Positions 1-13,000 of a DNA stretch of 64,000 nt are shown here, piece after piece. The notes beneath the pieces were generated by a model. It ran no database searches. It worked only from the letters and a program-made list of their open reading frames with translations, and was not told the origin of the DNA. The stretch comes from Cherax quadricarinatus (Eukaryota > Arthropoda > Malacostraca > Decapoda > Parastacidae), in the NCBI RefSeq assembly GCF_038502225.1, contig NW_027195543.1, forward strand, positions 88,501 through 152,500. Direction: 5' to 3'. The translations under genes and the position numbers were made by a program. Position 1 is the first letter of the stretch, and every line of letters begins with the position of its first letter.

Positions 1-990
1 TACACTAGTAGTGTATACTACACTAGTAGTGTATACTACACTAGTAGTGTATACTACACTAGTAGAGAAGTATACACTAGTAGTGTAGTATACACTAGTA
101 GTGTATACTACACTAGTAGAGAAGTATACACTAGTAGTGTATACTACACTAGTAGTGTGTACTATACAAGTTGTGTATACTACATTAGTAGAGTACACTA
201 CACTAGTGTATGCTACACTAGTAGTGCATACTACACTAGTAGTGCATACTACACTAGTAGTGTAGTATACACTAGTAGTGTAGTATACACTAGTAGTGTA
301 TACTACACTAGTAGTGTGTACTATACAAGTTGTGTATGCTACATTAGTAGAGTATACTACACTAGTGTATGCTACACTAGTAGTGCATACTACACAAGTA
401 GTGTATACTACACTAGCAGAGTATACTACACAAGTAGTGTGTACTACACAAGTAGTGTATACTACACTAGTAGAGTGTACTACACTAGTCTATGCTACAC
501 TAGTAGTGCATACTACACTAGTAGTGTATACTACTCTAGTAGTGTGTACTATACAAGTAGTGTATACTACACTAGTAAAGTATACTACACTAGGAGTGTG
601 TACTACACAAGTAGTGTATACTACACTAGTAGAGTATACTACACTAGTGTATGCTACACTAGTAGTGTATACTACACTAGTAGTGTGTACCACACAAGTA
701 GTGTATACTACAGTAGTAGAGTATACTACACTGGTGTAGTATACACTAGTAGTGCATACTTCACTAGTAGTGTATTCTACACTAGTAGTGTATACTACAC
801 TAGTAGTGTGTACTATACAAGTAGTGTATACTACACTAGTAGAGTATACTGCACTAGTATATACTACACTAATAGTGTATACTACACTAGCCGTTTATAC
901 TACACAAGTAGTGTATACTACACTAGCGTATGCTACACTAGTAGTGTGTACTACACTAGTAGTGTATACTACACTAGTAGTGTGTACTAC
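1..990. repeat. 18-bp minisatellite, ACTAGT-containing
   Basis: A tandem array of an 18-bp unit close to TACTACACTAGTAGTGTA runs from the window edge, so its true left end is not seen. Copies differ by point changes (GTGTAC, GCATAC, AGAGTA variants) and small indels. Inside each unit TACACT and AGTGTA can pair around a 3-base loop, so single strands could form a hairpin in every repeat. Because 18 is a multiple of 3 and the unit lacks stops in several frames, long Tyr/Thr/Ser/Val reading frames appear on the plus strand (for example 157-1056); they have only repeat composition and are not called as genes. Confidence 0.95.
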
Positions 991-1048
991 ATTTTCACCT
1001 GTATTGTTACTCATCTGCACGTGTTGTGTAATTCTCTTACAAATACAC

Positions 1049-3790
1049 CAAGCTGACATACACATATACACCAAGCTGACATACACATATACACCAAGCT
1101 GACATACACATATACACCAAGCTGACATACACATATACACCAAGCTGACATACACATATACACCAAGCTGACATACACATATACACCAAGCTGACATACA
1201 CATATACACCAAGCTGCCATACACTTATACACCAAGCTGACATACACATATACACCAAGCTGACATACACTTATACACCAAGCTGACACTGACATACACT
1301 TATACATCAAGCTGACATACACATATACACCAAGCTGCCATACACTTATACACCAAGCTGACATACATTTATACACCAAGCTGACATACACATATACACC
1401 AAGCTGACATACACTTATACACCAAGCTGACATACACATATACACCAAGCTGACATACACATATACACCAAGCTGAAATACACATATACACCAAGCTGAC
1501 ATACACATATACACCAAGCTGACGTACACATATACACCAAGCTGATATACACATATACACCAAGCTGACATACACTTATACACCAAGCTGACATACACAT
1601 ATACACCAAGCTGACATACACATATACACCAAGCTGACATACACATATACACCAAGCTGACATACACATATACACCAAGCTGACGTACACATATACACCA
1701 AGCTGACATACACATATACACCAAGTTGACATACACATATACACCAAGCTGACATACACATATACACCAAGCTTACATACATATATACACCAAGCTGCCA
1801 TACACTTATACACCAAGCTGACATACACATATACACCAAGCTGCCATACACTTATACACCAAGCTGACATACACATATACACCAAGCTGCCATACACTTA
1901 TACACCAAGCTGCCATACACTTATACACCAAGCTGACATACACATATACACCAAGCTGCCATACACTTATACACCAAGCTGACATACACATATACACCAA
2001 GCTGCCATACACTTATACACCAAGCTGCCATACACTTATACACCAAGCTGACATACACATATACACCAAGCTGCCATACACTTATACACCAAGCTGACAT
2101 ACACATATACACCAAGCTGCCATACACTTATACACCAAGCTGACATACACATATACACCAAGCTGCCATACACTTATACACCAAGCTGTCATACACTTAT
2201 ACACCAAGCTGACATACACATATACACCAAGCTGCCATACACTTATACACCAAGCTGACATATACATATACACCAAGCTTCCATACATTTATACACCAAG
2301 CTGACATACACATATACACAAAGCTGCCATACACTTATACACCAAGCTGACATACACATATACACCAAGCTGACATACGCATATACACCAAGCTGACATA
2401 CACATATACACCAAGCTGACATACACATATACACCAAGCTGACATACACATATTTGCCAAGCTGACATACACATATACACCAAGCTGACATACACATATT
2501 CACCAAGCTGACATACACATATACACCAAGCTGCCATACACTTATGCACCAAGCTAACATACACATATACACCAAGCTGCCATACACTTATACACCAAGC
2601 TGCCATACACTTATACACCAAGCTGACATACACATATACACCAAGCTGCCATACACTTATACACCAAGCTGACATACACATATACACCAAGCTGCCATAC
2701 ACTTATACACCAAGCTGACATACACATATACACCAAGCTGACATACGCATATACACCAAGCTGACATACACATATACACCAAGCTGACATACACATATAC
2801 ACCAAGCTGACATACACATATTTGCCAAGCTGACATACACATATACACCAAGCTGACATACACATATACACCAAGCTGCCATACACTTATACACCAAGCT
2901 GACTTACACATATACACCAAGCTGCCATACACTTATACACCAAGCTGACATACACATATACACCAAGCTGACATACACATATACACCAAGCTGACATACA
3001 CATATACACCAAGCTGACATACACATATACACCAAGCTGACATACACTTATACACCAAGCTGACATACACGTATACACCAAGCTGACATACACATATACA
3101 CCAAGCTGACATACACATATAAGCCAAGCTGACATGCACTTATACACCAAGCTGACATACACTTATACACCAAGCTGCTGTACACATATACACCAAGCTG
3201 ACATACACATATAAGCCAAGCTGCCATACACTTATACACCAAGCTGCTGTACACATACACCAAGCTGACATACTCATATAAGCCAAGCTGCCATACACAT
3301 ATACACCAAGCTGACATGCACATATAAGCCAAGCTGACATACACATATAAGCCAAGGTGCCATACACATATACACCAAGCTGACATACACATATAAGCCA
3401 AGGTGCCATACACATATACACCAAGCTGACATACACATATAAGCCAAGCTGACATACACATATACACCAAGCTGCCATACACTTATACACCAAGCTGCTG
3501 TACACATATACACCAAGCTGACATACACATATAAGCCAAGGTGCTGTACACATATACACCAAGCTGACGTACACATATACACCAAGCTGACATACACATA
3601 TAAGCCAAGGTGCTGTTCACATATACACCAAGCTGACATACACATATACACCAAGCTGACATACACATATAAGCCAAGCTGCTGTACACATATACACCAA
3701 GCTGACATACACATATAAGCCAAGGTGCTGTACACATATACACGAAGCTGATATACACATATACACCAAGCTGACATACACATATACGCC
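1049..3790. repeat. 23-bp minisatellite (CACCAAGCTGACATACACAT core)
   Basis: About 119 tandem copies of a 23-bp unit with core CACCAAGCTGACATACAC followed by ATATA or TTATA. Subtypes differ at the CTGACAT/CTGCCAT position and, from about 3110 onward, by CATATAAGCC and GCTGTACAC versions, so the right end is the most diverged. A spacer of about 60 bp without repeats (991-1048) separates it from the 18-bp array. Since 23 is not a multiple of 3, minus-strand reading frames cycle through all three phases with a 23-residue period; they are repeat artefacts. Confidence 0.95.
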
Positions 3791-4805
3791 AACACTATCC
3801 TTATCCTGGCGTAATGTCTTCAAGATAAATTCCACTCTGGCGACAATGTGTTTCTACGCTACTTGGATAATTCTGCACTGAATTTTAAGCACCTTTGATA
3901 TACCTTTCACAAAGTTAATTGTACTCGTGAGAGCTGTCTCAGCTTTTCTGATATCATTGTCAAATTCTTCCAAATCCATGTCCTTCTTGCATTGACTTTT
4001 CTCTCTTTGAACCAATTTTTTTTAACTCCCCCAGTTGTCCCTTTCATTTCCTGTTCTCTTTCATCTCTTGTTCTCAGTTATTCACTTTGGTGTCTTGTAT
4101 GTATTGTTTCCTCATTCGTTTATTATTCTCTCTTTTCTATGGTTTCCCCTTTTGTTTATCTACAGGTCTGGTTATTTACCTACTGTTCTCTCTTCTAGAT
4201 GTCATTCGAATCAATGTACATTCTATAAATGATTACAGTCATACCTGTGTGGACACTGACAATGCTCGCTGTATGGGAGATCACGAGCAACAGGATGTCA
4301 GGAAATATTTCTTCAGCCTTAGGGTGCTGGTGAGTAGAATAATGTGGATAAGTTTTAATACTACGTATACTACCACAAGTGGTTAGGAATCAGAAAAATC
4401 CGTCAATAAGTCTTAGATGTTAAGCCAAGAACTGTAAATCAAACCGTGTAGACATTCCCAGGCAAGGACATCTTGGCGAGTATACACACAGCAGCAGCAG
4501 CCACGGCTCGATCCCATTCCTTCATTATTGACACGCTTGAGCTATTCACATATTGATTAAAAGTATAGCGTAAATTATGAGTGGTTGTTGTTGCTGTTCG
4601 ACCTCATACCTGAGCAGTATCCCACGCCAGGTTAATGATCGGTCTCACACACGTTGTCTTCCTCATGAAGGACGAGCCGAAAGTAAACGATCTTAAAACC
4701 GGTTCACCTGGAGTCATTAGCAGTCACTGATTGCAAGGGAAGGGAACGGTGATGTTGGGGACAAATGATGATGATTAAGCAGAAGAGAAAATAACACTCA
4801 GAAAT
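3791..4805. other. Unique spacer with faint coding-like remnants
   Basis: About 1 kb of non-repeated DNA, strongly pyrimidine-rich on the plus strand at 4000-4200. On the minus strand a stop-to-stop frame at about 4021-3854 reads like protein sequence (charged, with a short stretch DLEEFDNDIRKAETALTS), but it is only about 55 codons and I do not recognise it. A second remnant at 4288-4350 resembles the 3' coding end of the retrotransposon family at the right of the window and is listed separately. There is no clear promoter, splice structure or intact gene. Confidence 0.5.
4288..4350 (+). pseudogene. Possible degraded 3' fragment of non-LTR ORF2
   Basis: A short plus-strand stretch translates to DVRKYFFSLRV. 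The C-terminal coding region of the non-LTR copy at 58085-58420 contains DVRKYFFSHRV in a similar context (after a His/Gln-rich segment, before a Val/Ser segment). At the DNA level GGATGTCAGGAAATATTTC aligns with GGACGTTAGGAAGTATTTC there. Only about 60 bp can be aligned by eye, with no tail and no flanking duplication seen, so this may be a very old insertion or a chance match. Confidence 0.35.
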
Positions 4806-5040
4806 GAAGAGAAGAGAGCTGACCACAGCTCAGTACATCGAAGAGGAGAGAACTGACCACGGCTCTACACATGGAAGAGGAGAGAGATGACCACAGCTCT
4901 ATATACGGAAGACGAGAGAGCTGACCACAGCTCTACACATGGAAGAAGAGAAAACTGACCACAGCTCTACACATGGAAGAAGAGAAAACTGACCACAGCT
5001 CTACACATGGAAGACGAGAGAGCTGACCACAGCCCTTCAT
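4806..5040. repeat. 34-bp minisatellite, about 7 copies
   Basis: About seven imperfect tandem copies of a 34-bp purine-rich unit containing GAAGAAGAGA, then CTGACCACAGCTCTACACATG. Copies differ in the GAAGA(A/C/G)GAGA portion and in the distal half (CAGTACATC, TATATACG, TACACATG); the two GAAGAAGAGAAAACT copies near 4945 and 4979 are nearly identical, which suggests recent local duplication. No coding meaning is apparent. Confidence 0.85.
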
Positions 5041-5097
5041 ATCACAGCATAATAATACATCCACAGAACAAAGTGTTTCTTGCAACTAACAATAATG

Positions 5098-5178
5098 CGA
5101 CCAACCGGGAGTCGAACCCGGAGCATTAATTCCAGATCCTGGGAACCAACTTCTTAACCCACTTGACCACCATACCAC
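5098..5178 (-). pseudogene. tRNA-derived sequence (SINE-like), minus strand
   Basis: Read on the minus strand, this 81-bp segment contains an A-box-like TGGTCAAGTGG and a perfect B-box-type GGGTTCGACTCCC, flanked by CCGGG and CCCGG that can form a T-arm. The boxes are about 51 bases apart, as expected for a tRNA with a long variable arm (Leu/Ser type). The first seven bases do not pair with the expected acceptor 3' strand, so it is not a working tRNA. It most probably derives from a tRNA-related SINE or tRNA pseudogene and could retain RNA polymerase III promoter elements. A second partial copy lies in the opposite orientation at about 5463-5510. Confidence 0.6.
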
Positions 5179-5500
5179 TAACATCAGGCACCCAGTGAGT
5201 ACATTGGATCTGACACTCCTAATCTCAGCACATTCGTGGCTGGGGATACTACACCACTAATTTCCTTCTAGACCATTTCGTAATGCCAGTATCACGAGCA
5301 GTACACATACTAATGCATTAATATTAATACAGGTGAAGTGGTCGTTAGACTGGAATTCCAAACGAACGTAGAATGAAATTAGTCGCGTAGTATCTCCAGC
5401 CATGAATGTGCTTCCATCAGGAGTGGCAGATCGAGTGTACTCACTGGGTGCCTGATGTCTGTGGCATGGTGGTCAAATGGGTTCAGGAGTTGGGAAATTA
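5140..5500. repeat. Imperfect inverted repeat (near-palindrome)
   Basis: The left arm (about 5140-5300) and right arm (about 5338-5500) are reverse complements with scattered mismatches. Shared landmarks are CAGGCACCCAGTGAGTACA on the left against TGTACTCACTGGGTGCCTG on the right, and GATACTAC against GTAGTATC. About 40 bp of AT-rich sequence lies in the centre. The tRNA-like boxes sit at the outer end of each arm and point outward, so the structure is two divergent copies of one repeat. The arms could fold into a cruciform or, if transcribed, a long hairpin RNA. Confidence 0.75.
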
Positions 5501-5603
5501 ATTTTGTTTCCAGGAAACGAGATAAATGTTCCGAGTTTCATTCCTGCAGTTCGCAGTACACTTAGATGTTATCATAGATGGAAGGAAGAAGTATAAATGG
5601 CTA

Positions 5604-6186
<583 letters not shown>

Positions 6187-6198
6187 ATATATATATAT

Positions 6199-6430
6199 TT
6201 TATTATACAGAAATTGCTAATCAATCACGATGTATTATAAATATGGAGGCGGTGATTATAGACACACGCTCTAGCTCTTTCTTTCTCCTTTACCATCGCT
6301 TAATTCCACATTTCATCTTTCGCCTTTCCCTTCCTTACGTATTCCATTCTCATTGAATTCTTCGGTTCCACGTTACCATCTTCTACCTCCTTTTTCGCTC
6401 CCTATAAACTTAGAATTTTCCTCTACAAAA
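6199..6430. other. Short unique spacer
   Basis: About 230 bp of AT- and pyrimidine-rich single-copy DNA between the TIR element and the 55-bp array. It contains TTTATTATACAG and a C/T-rich tract (CTCTTTCTTTCTCC). No reading frame, RNA gene or repeat is recognised. Confidence 0.5.
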
Positions 6431-9400
6431 CACGAGGCTGACATGAGTCTACACACGTTGAGGCTCCGAGGTAACTACACAATAACACGAGGCTGACATG
6501 AGTCTACACACCTTGAGGCTCCGAGGTAACTACACACTAACACGAGGCTGACATGAGTCTACACACGTTGAGGCTCCGAGGTAACTACACACAAACACGA
6601 GGCTGACATGAGTCTACACACGTTGAGGCTCCGAGGTAACTACACACTAACACGAGGCTGACATGAGTCTACACACGTTGAGGCTCCGAGGTAACTACAC
6701 ACAAACACGAGGCTGACATGAGTCTACACACGTTGAGGCTCCGAGGTAACTACACACAAACACGAGGCTGACATGAGTCTACACACGTTGAGGCTCCGAG
6801 GTAACTACACACAAACACGAGGCTGACATGAGTCTACACACGTTGAGGCTCCGAGGTAACTACACACAAACAGGAGGCTGACATGAGTCTACACACGTTG
6901 AGGCTCCGAGGTAACTACACACTAACACGAGGCTGACATGAGTCTACACACGTTGAGGCTCCGAGGTAACTACACACTAACACGAGGCTGACATGAGTCT
7001 ACACACGTTGAGGCTCCGAGGTAACTACACACAAACACGAGGCTGACATGAGTCTACACACGTTGAGGCTCCGAGGTAACTACACACTAACACGAGGCTG
7101 ACATGAGTCTACACACGTTGAGGCTCCGAGGTAACTACACACAAACACGAGGCTGACATGAGTCTACACACGTTGAGGCTCCGAGGTAACTACACACAAA
7201 CACGAGGCTGACATGAGTCTACACACGTTGAGGCTCCGAGGTAACTACACACAAACACGAGGCTGACATGAGTCTACACACGTTGAGGCTCCGAGGTAAC
7301 TACACACAAACAGGAGGCTGACATGAGTCTACACACGTTGAGGCTCCGAGGTAACTACACACTAACACGAGGCTGACATGAGTCTACACACGTTGAGGCT
7401 CCGAGGTAACTACACACTAACACGAGGCTGACATGAGTCTACACACGTTGAGGCTCCGAGGTAACTACACACTAACACGAGGCTGACATGAGTCTACACA
7501 CGTTGAGGCTCCGAGGTAACTACACACTAACAAGAGGCTGACATGAGTCTACACACGTTGAGGCTCCGAGGTAACTACACACTAACACGAGGCTGACATG
7601 AGTCTACACACGTTGAGGCTCCGAGGTAACTACACACTAACACGAGGCTGACATGAGTCTACACACGTTGAGGCTCCGAGGTAACTACACACTAACACGA
7701 GGCTGACATGAGTCTACACACGTTGAGGCTCCGAGGTAACTACACACTAACACGAGGCTGACATGAGTCTACACACGTTGAGGCTCCGAGGTAACTACAC
7801 ACTAACACGAGGCTGACATGAGTCTACACACGTTGAGGCTCCGAGGTAACTACACACAAACACGAGGCTGACATGAGTCTACACACGTTGAGGCTCCGAG
7901 GTAACTACACACTAACACGAGGCTGACATGAGTCTACACACGTTGAGGCTCCGAGGTAACTACACACAAACACGAGGCTGACATGAGTCTACACACCTTG
8001 AGGCTCCGAGGTAACTACACACTAACACGAGGCTGACATGAGTCTACACACGTTGAGGCTCCGAGGTAACTACACACAAACACGAGGCTGACATGAGTCT
8101 ACACACGTTGAGGCTCCGAGGTAACTACACACTAACACGAGGCTGACATGAGTCTACACACGTTGAGGCTCCGAGGTAACTACACACTAACACGAGGCTG
8201 ACATGAGTCTACACACGTTGAGGCTCCGAGGTAACTACACACAAACACGAGGCTGACATGAGTCTACACACGTTGAGGCTCCGAGGTAACTACACACTAA
8301 CACGAGGCTGACATGAGTCTACACACGTTGAGGCTCCGAGGTAACTACACACAAACACGAGGCTGACATGAGTCTACACACGTTGAGGCTCCGAGGTAAC
8401 TACACACTAACACGAGGCTGACATGAGTCTACACACGTTGAGGCTCCGAGGTAACTACACACAAACACGAGGCTGACATGAGTCTACACACGTTGTGGCT
8501 CCGAGGTAACTACACACAAACACGAGGCTGACATGAGTCTACACACGTTGAGGCTCCGAGGTAACTACACACAAACACGAGGCTGACATGAGTCTACACA
8601 CGTTGAGGCTCCGAGGTAACTACACACAAACACGAGGCTGACATGAGTCTACACACGTTGAGGCTCCGAGGTAACTACACACTAACACGAGGCTGACATA
8701 AGTCTACACACGTTGAGGCTCCGAGGTAACTACACACTAACACGAGGCTGACATGAGTCTACACACGTTGAGGCTCCGAGGTAACTACACACAAACAGGA
8801 GGCTGACATGAGTCTACACACGTTGAGGCTCCGAGGTAACTACACACTAACACGAGGCTGACATGAGTCTACACACGTTGAGGCTCCGAGGTAACTACAC
8901 ACTAACACGAGGCTGACATGAGTCTACACACGTTGAGGCTCCGAGGTAACTACACACTAACACGAGGCTGACATGAGTCTACACACGTTGAGGCTCCGAG
9001 GTAACTACACACTAACACGAGGCTGACATGAGTCTACACACGTTGAGGCTCCGAGGTAACTACACACAAACACGAGGCTGACATGAGTCTACACACGTTG
9101 AGGCTCCGAGGTAACTACACACTAACACGAGGCTGACATGAGTCTACACACGTTGAGGCTCCGAGGTAACTACACACTAACACGAGGCTGACATGAGTCT
9201 ACACACGTTGAGGCTCCGAGGTAACTACACACAAACAGGAGGCTGACATGAGTCTACACACGTTGAGTCTCCGAGGTAACTACACACAAACACGAGGCTG
9301 ACATGAGTCTACACACGTTGAGGCTCCGAGGTAACTACACACAAACAGGAGGCTGACATGAGTCTACACACGTTGAGGCTCCGAGGTAACTACACACTAA

Positions 9401-9963
9401 CACGAGGCTGACATGAGTCTACACACGTTGAGGCTCCGAGGTAACTACACACAAACATGAGGCTGACATGAGTCTACACACGTTGAGGCTCCGAGGTAAC
9501 TACACACAAACACGAGGCTGACATGAGTCTACACACGTTGAGGCTCCGAGGTAACTACACACAAACACGAGGCTGACATGAGTCTACACACGTTGAGGCT
9601 CCGAGGTAACTACACACAAACACGAGGCTGACATGAGTCTACACACGTTGAGGCTCCGAGGTAACTACACACAAACACGAGGCTGACATGAGTCTACACA
9701 CGTTGAGGCTCCGAGGTAACTACACACAAACACGAGGCTGACATGAGTCTACACACGTTGAGGCTCCGAGGTAACTACACACAAACACGAGGCTGACATG
9801 AGTCTACACACGTTGAGGCTCCGAGGTAACTACACACAAACAGGAGGCTGACATGAGTCTACACACGTTGAGGCTCCGAGGTAACTACACACAAACACGA
9901 GGCTGACATGAGTCTACACACGTTGAGGCTCCGAGGTAACTACACACAAACACGAGGCTGACA
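6431..9963. repeat. 55-bp satellite-like array, 64 copies
   Basis: The unit starts CACGAGGCTGACATGAGTCT, continues with ACACACGTTGAGGCTCCGAG and ends GTAACTACACACTAA or GTAACTACACACAAA. Unit starts fall at 6431 plus multiples of 55 up to 9951, so 64 complete units are present with no net insertion or deletion, followed by a 13-base partial copy. Variation is confined to a few positions: ACTAA/ACAAA at the end, CACGAGG/CAGGAGG at the start, and rare ACCTT, GTTGTGG or GACATAAG changes. Copies 1-8 and 9-16 share a pattern of variants, giving a 440-bp higher-order block. It is too regular and too free of open frames to be coding. Confidence 0.97.
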
Positions 9964-10041
9964 CAGCCAGTGTTCCTTAACAAGTTACTTTACACTGCAG
10001 TAACCTATGTACTATTTTACAGTGAAAAATGGTGAGGCATT
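9964..10041. other. Spacer between two arrays
   Basis: About 80 bp of single-copy sequence joining the 55-bp and 21-bp arrays, with no recognised feature. Confidence 0.5.
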
Positions 10042-13000
10042 TATTGATACAAGGCAGATCACTACTGATACAGGGCAGATCACTACTGATACAGGGCAGA
10101 TCACTACTGATACAGGGCAGATCACTACTGATACAGGGCAGATCACTACTGATACAGGGCAGATCACTACTGATACAGGGCAGATCACTACTGATACAGG
10201 GCAGATCACTACTGATACAGGGCAGATCACTACTGATACAGGGCAGATCACTACTGATACAGGGCAGATCACTACTGATACAGGGCAGATCACTACTGAT
10301 ACAGGGCAGATCACTACTGATACAGGGCAGATCACTACTGATACAGGGCAGATCACTACTGATACAGAGCAGATCACTACTAACACAGAGCAAATCAATA
10401 CTGATACAGAGCAGATCACTACAGATACAGAGCAGATCACTACTGATACAGAGCAGATCACTATTGATACAGAGCAAATCACTACTGATACAGGGCAGAT
10501 CACTACTGATACAGAGCAGATCACTACTGATACAGAGCAGATCACTATTGATACAGGGCAAATCACTACTGATACAGGGCAGATCACTACTGATACAGAG
10601 CAGATCACTACTGATACACAGCAGATCACTACTGATACAGGAATCACTACTGACACAGAGCAGACAACAAATGATACAGAGCAGATTACTACTGAAACAG
10701 GGAAGATCATTACTGATAGAGGGCAGATCACAGCTGATACAGGGCAGACCACTACTGACACGGAACAGATCACTACTGATAAAGAGGAGATCACTTACGA
10801 TACAGAGCAGATCACTATATATACAAAGCAGATCATTACTCATACAAGGCAGATCACTACTGAAACAGGGCAGATCACTACTCATAGAGAGCAGATCACT
10901 AGTGACACAGAGCAGATCACTACTGATAAAGAGCAGATCACTATTGATACAGAGCAGATCACTACAGATACAGAGCAGATCACTGCCGATAGAGGGCAGA
11001 TCACTATTGATACAGGGCAGATCACTACTGACACATAGCAGATCACTACTGATTCAGAACAGATCACTACTAATACAATGCAGATCACTACTGATACACA
11101 GCAGATCACTACTGATACAGGACAGATCACTACTGACACAAGGCAGATCACTATTGATAAAGAGAAGGACACTACTGATACAGGGCAGATCATTACTGAT
11201 ACAGGGCAGATCACTACTGACACAGGGCAGATCACTACTGATACAAGGCAGATCACTTCTGATACAGGGCAGATCACTACTAACAGAGAGCAGAAAACTA
11301 ATGATACAGAGCAGATCACTACTGGTAAAGAGCAGATCACTAATGATACAGAGCAGATCACTACTGACACAGGGCAGATCACTAGAGATGCAAGGCAGAT
11401 CACTATGATACTGAGCAGATCACTACTGAAACTTATCAGATCACTACTGATACAGGGCAGATCACTATGATACAATGCAGATCACAACTGATTCAGAGCA
11501 GATCACTACTGATACAGAGCAGATCGCTACTGATATCGACAAGGTCAATGCTGATACAGGGCAGATCACAACTGATTCAGGAGAAATCACTACTGATGCA
11601 GTGCAAATCACTACTGATACAGAGCAGATCACTACTGATGCAGTGCAAATCACTACTGATACAGAGCAGATCACTACTGATACAGAGCAGATCACTACTG
11701 ATACACAGCAGATCTCTTCTTATTCCTAGAAGGTCTCTACTTATATAGGGCAGATAGCTACTGATAAGAGCAGATCACTAAGGATGAAGGACAGGTTACT
11801 ACTGACGCAGGGCAGATCGCTACCGTTACATAGCAGATCACTACTGATACATGGCAGATCACTACTGTACTAGAATAGATCACTACTGCTACCGAAAAGG
11901 TCACTAATGTTCCAGAGCAGATCAGTACTGATACCAAGAAGGTCACTACTGATACGGGACAGAGCACTACTGATACCGAGCAGATCACTACTGATACAGA
12001 GCAGATCACTACTGATACAGAGCAGATCACTACTGATAGAGGGCAGATCACCATTGATACACAACAGATCACTATTGATACAGGGTAGATCACTACTGAT
12101 ACAGAGCAGATCACTACTGATAGAGAGAAGATCACTACTGACACAGGGCAGATAACTACTGAAACGGGGCAGATTGCTAGTGATTCAGAGCAGATCACTA
12201 CTGATACAAGGAAGATCACTACTGATACAGAGAAGGTCTCTACTGATACAAGGCAGATCACTACTAATACTTAGCAGATCTCTACTGATACAATGCAGAT
12301 CACTATTTATACAGAGCAGATCACTACTGATTCAGGGCAGATCACTACTGATACACAGAAGGTAACTACTGATACAAAGCAGATCACTACAAATACAGAG
12401 CAGATCACTACTGATACGCTGCAGATCACTGCTTATACAGAACAGATCACTGTTGGAACATGGCAGATCACACTAGATATAGAGCAGATCTTGACAGATA
12501 CAGAGAAGATCACTATTGAAACACGGCAGAGCAGTACTGATGCCAAGCAGATCTTTACAGATGCAGAGCAGATCACTATTGATACAGAGCAGATCATTAC
12601 TGATACAGCGCAGATCACTACTGATATAGAGCAGATCACTACTGATACTTAGCATATCACTAATGATACGAGGCAGACCACTACTCATACAGAGCAGATC
12701 ACGATTGATACAGGGCAGATCACTACTGATACAGGGCAGATCACTATTGATACAGAGCAGATCACTTGTGATATAGGGCAGATCACCAATGATATAGAGC
12801 ACATCACTGCTGATACAGAGCAGATCACTACTGACGCATAGCAGATTACTACTGATACAGAGCAGACCACTACTGATACAGGGCAGACAACTACTGATAC
12901 AGAGCAGACAACTACTGATACAGGGCAGACCACTACTGATACAGAGCAGACCACTACTGATACAGTGCAGACCACTACTGATACAGGGCAGATCACTACT

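Noticed and set aside
5098..5178. Functional tRNA gene
   Set aside because: The B box is perfect, but the acceptor strands do not pair and the second copy lacks the T arm.
6431..9963. CRISPR-like regular array
   Set aside because: The whole 55-bp unit is conserved with no variable spacers, there are no cas genes, and the surrounding retroelements are eukaryotic.
10007..11408. Heptad-repeat (QITTDTG or RSLLIQG) protein genes
   Set aside because: Four of six frames are open because of the 21-bp unit, and stops appear with ordinary unit variants.
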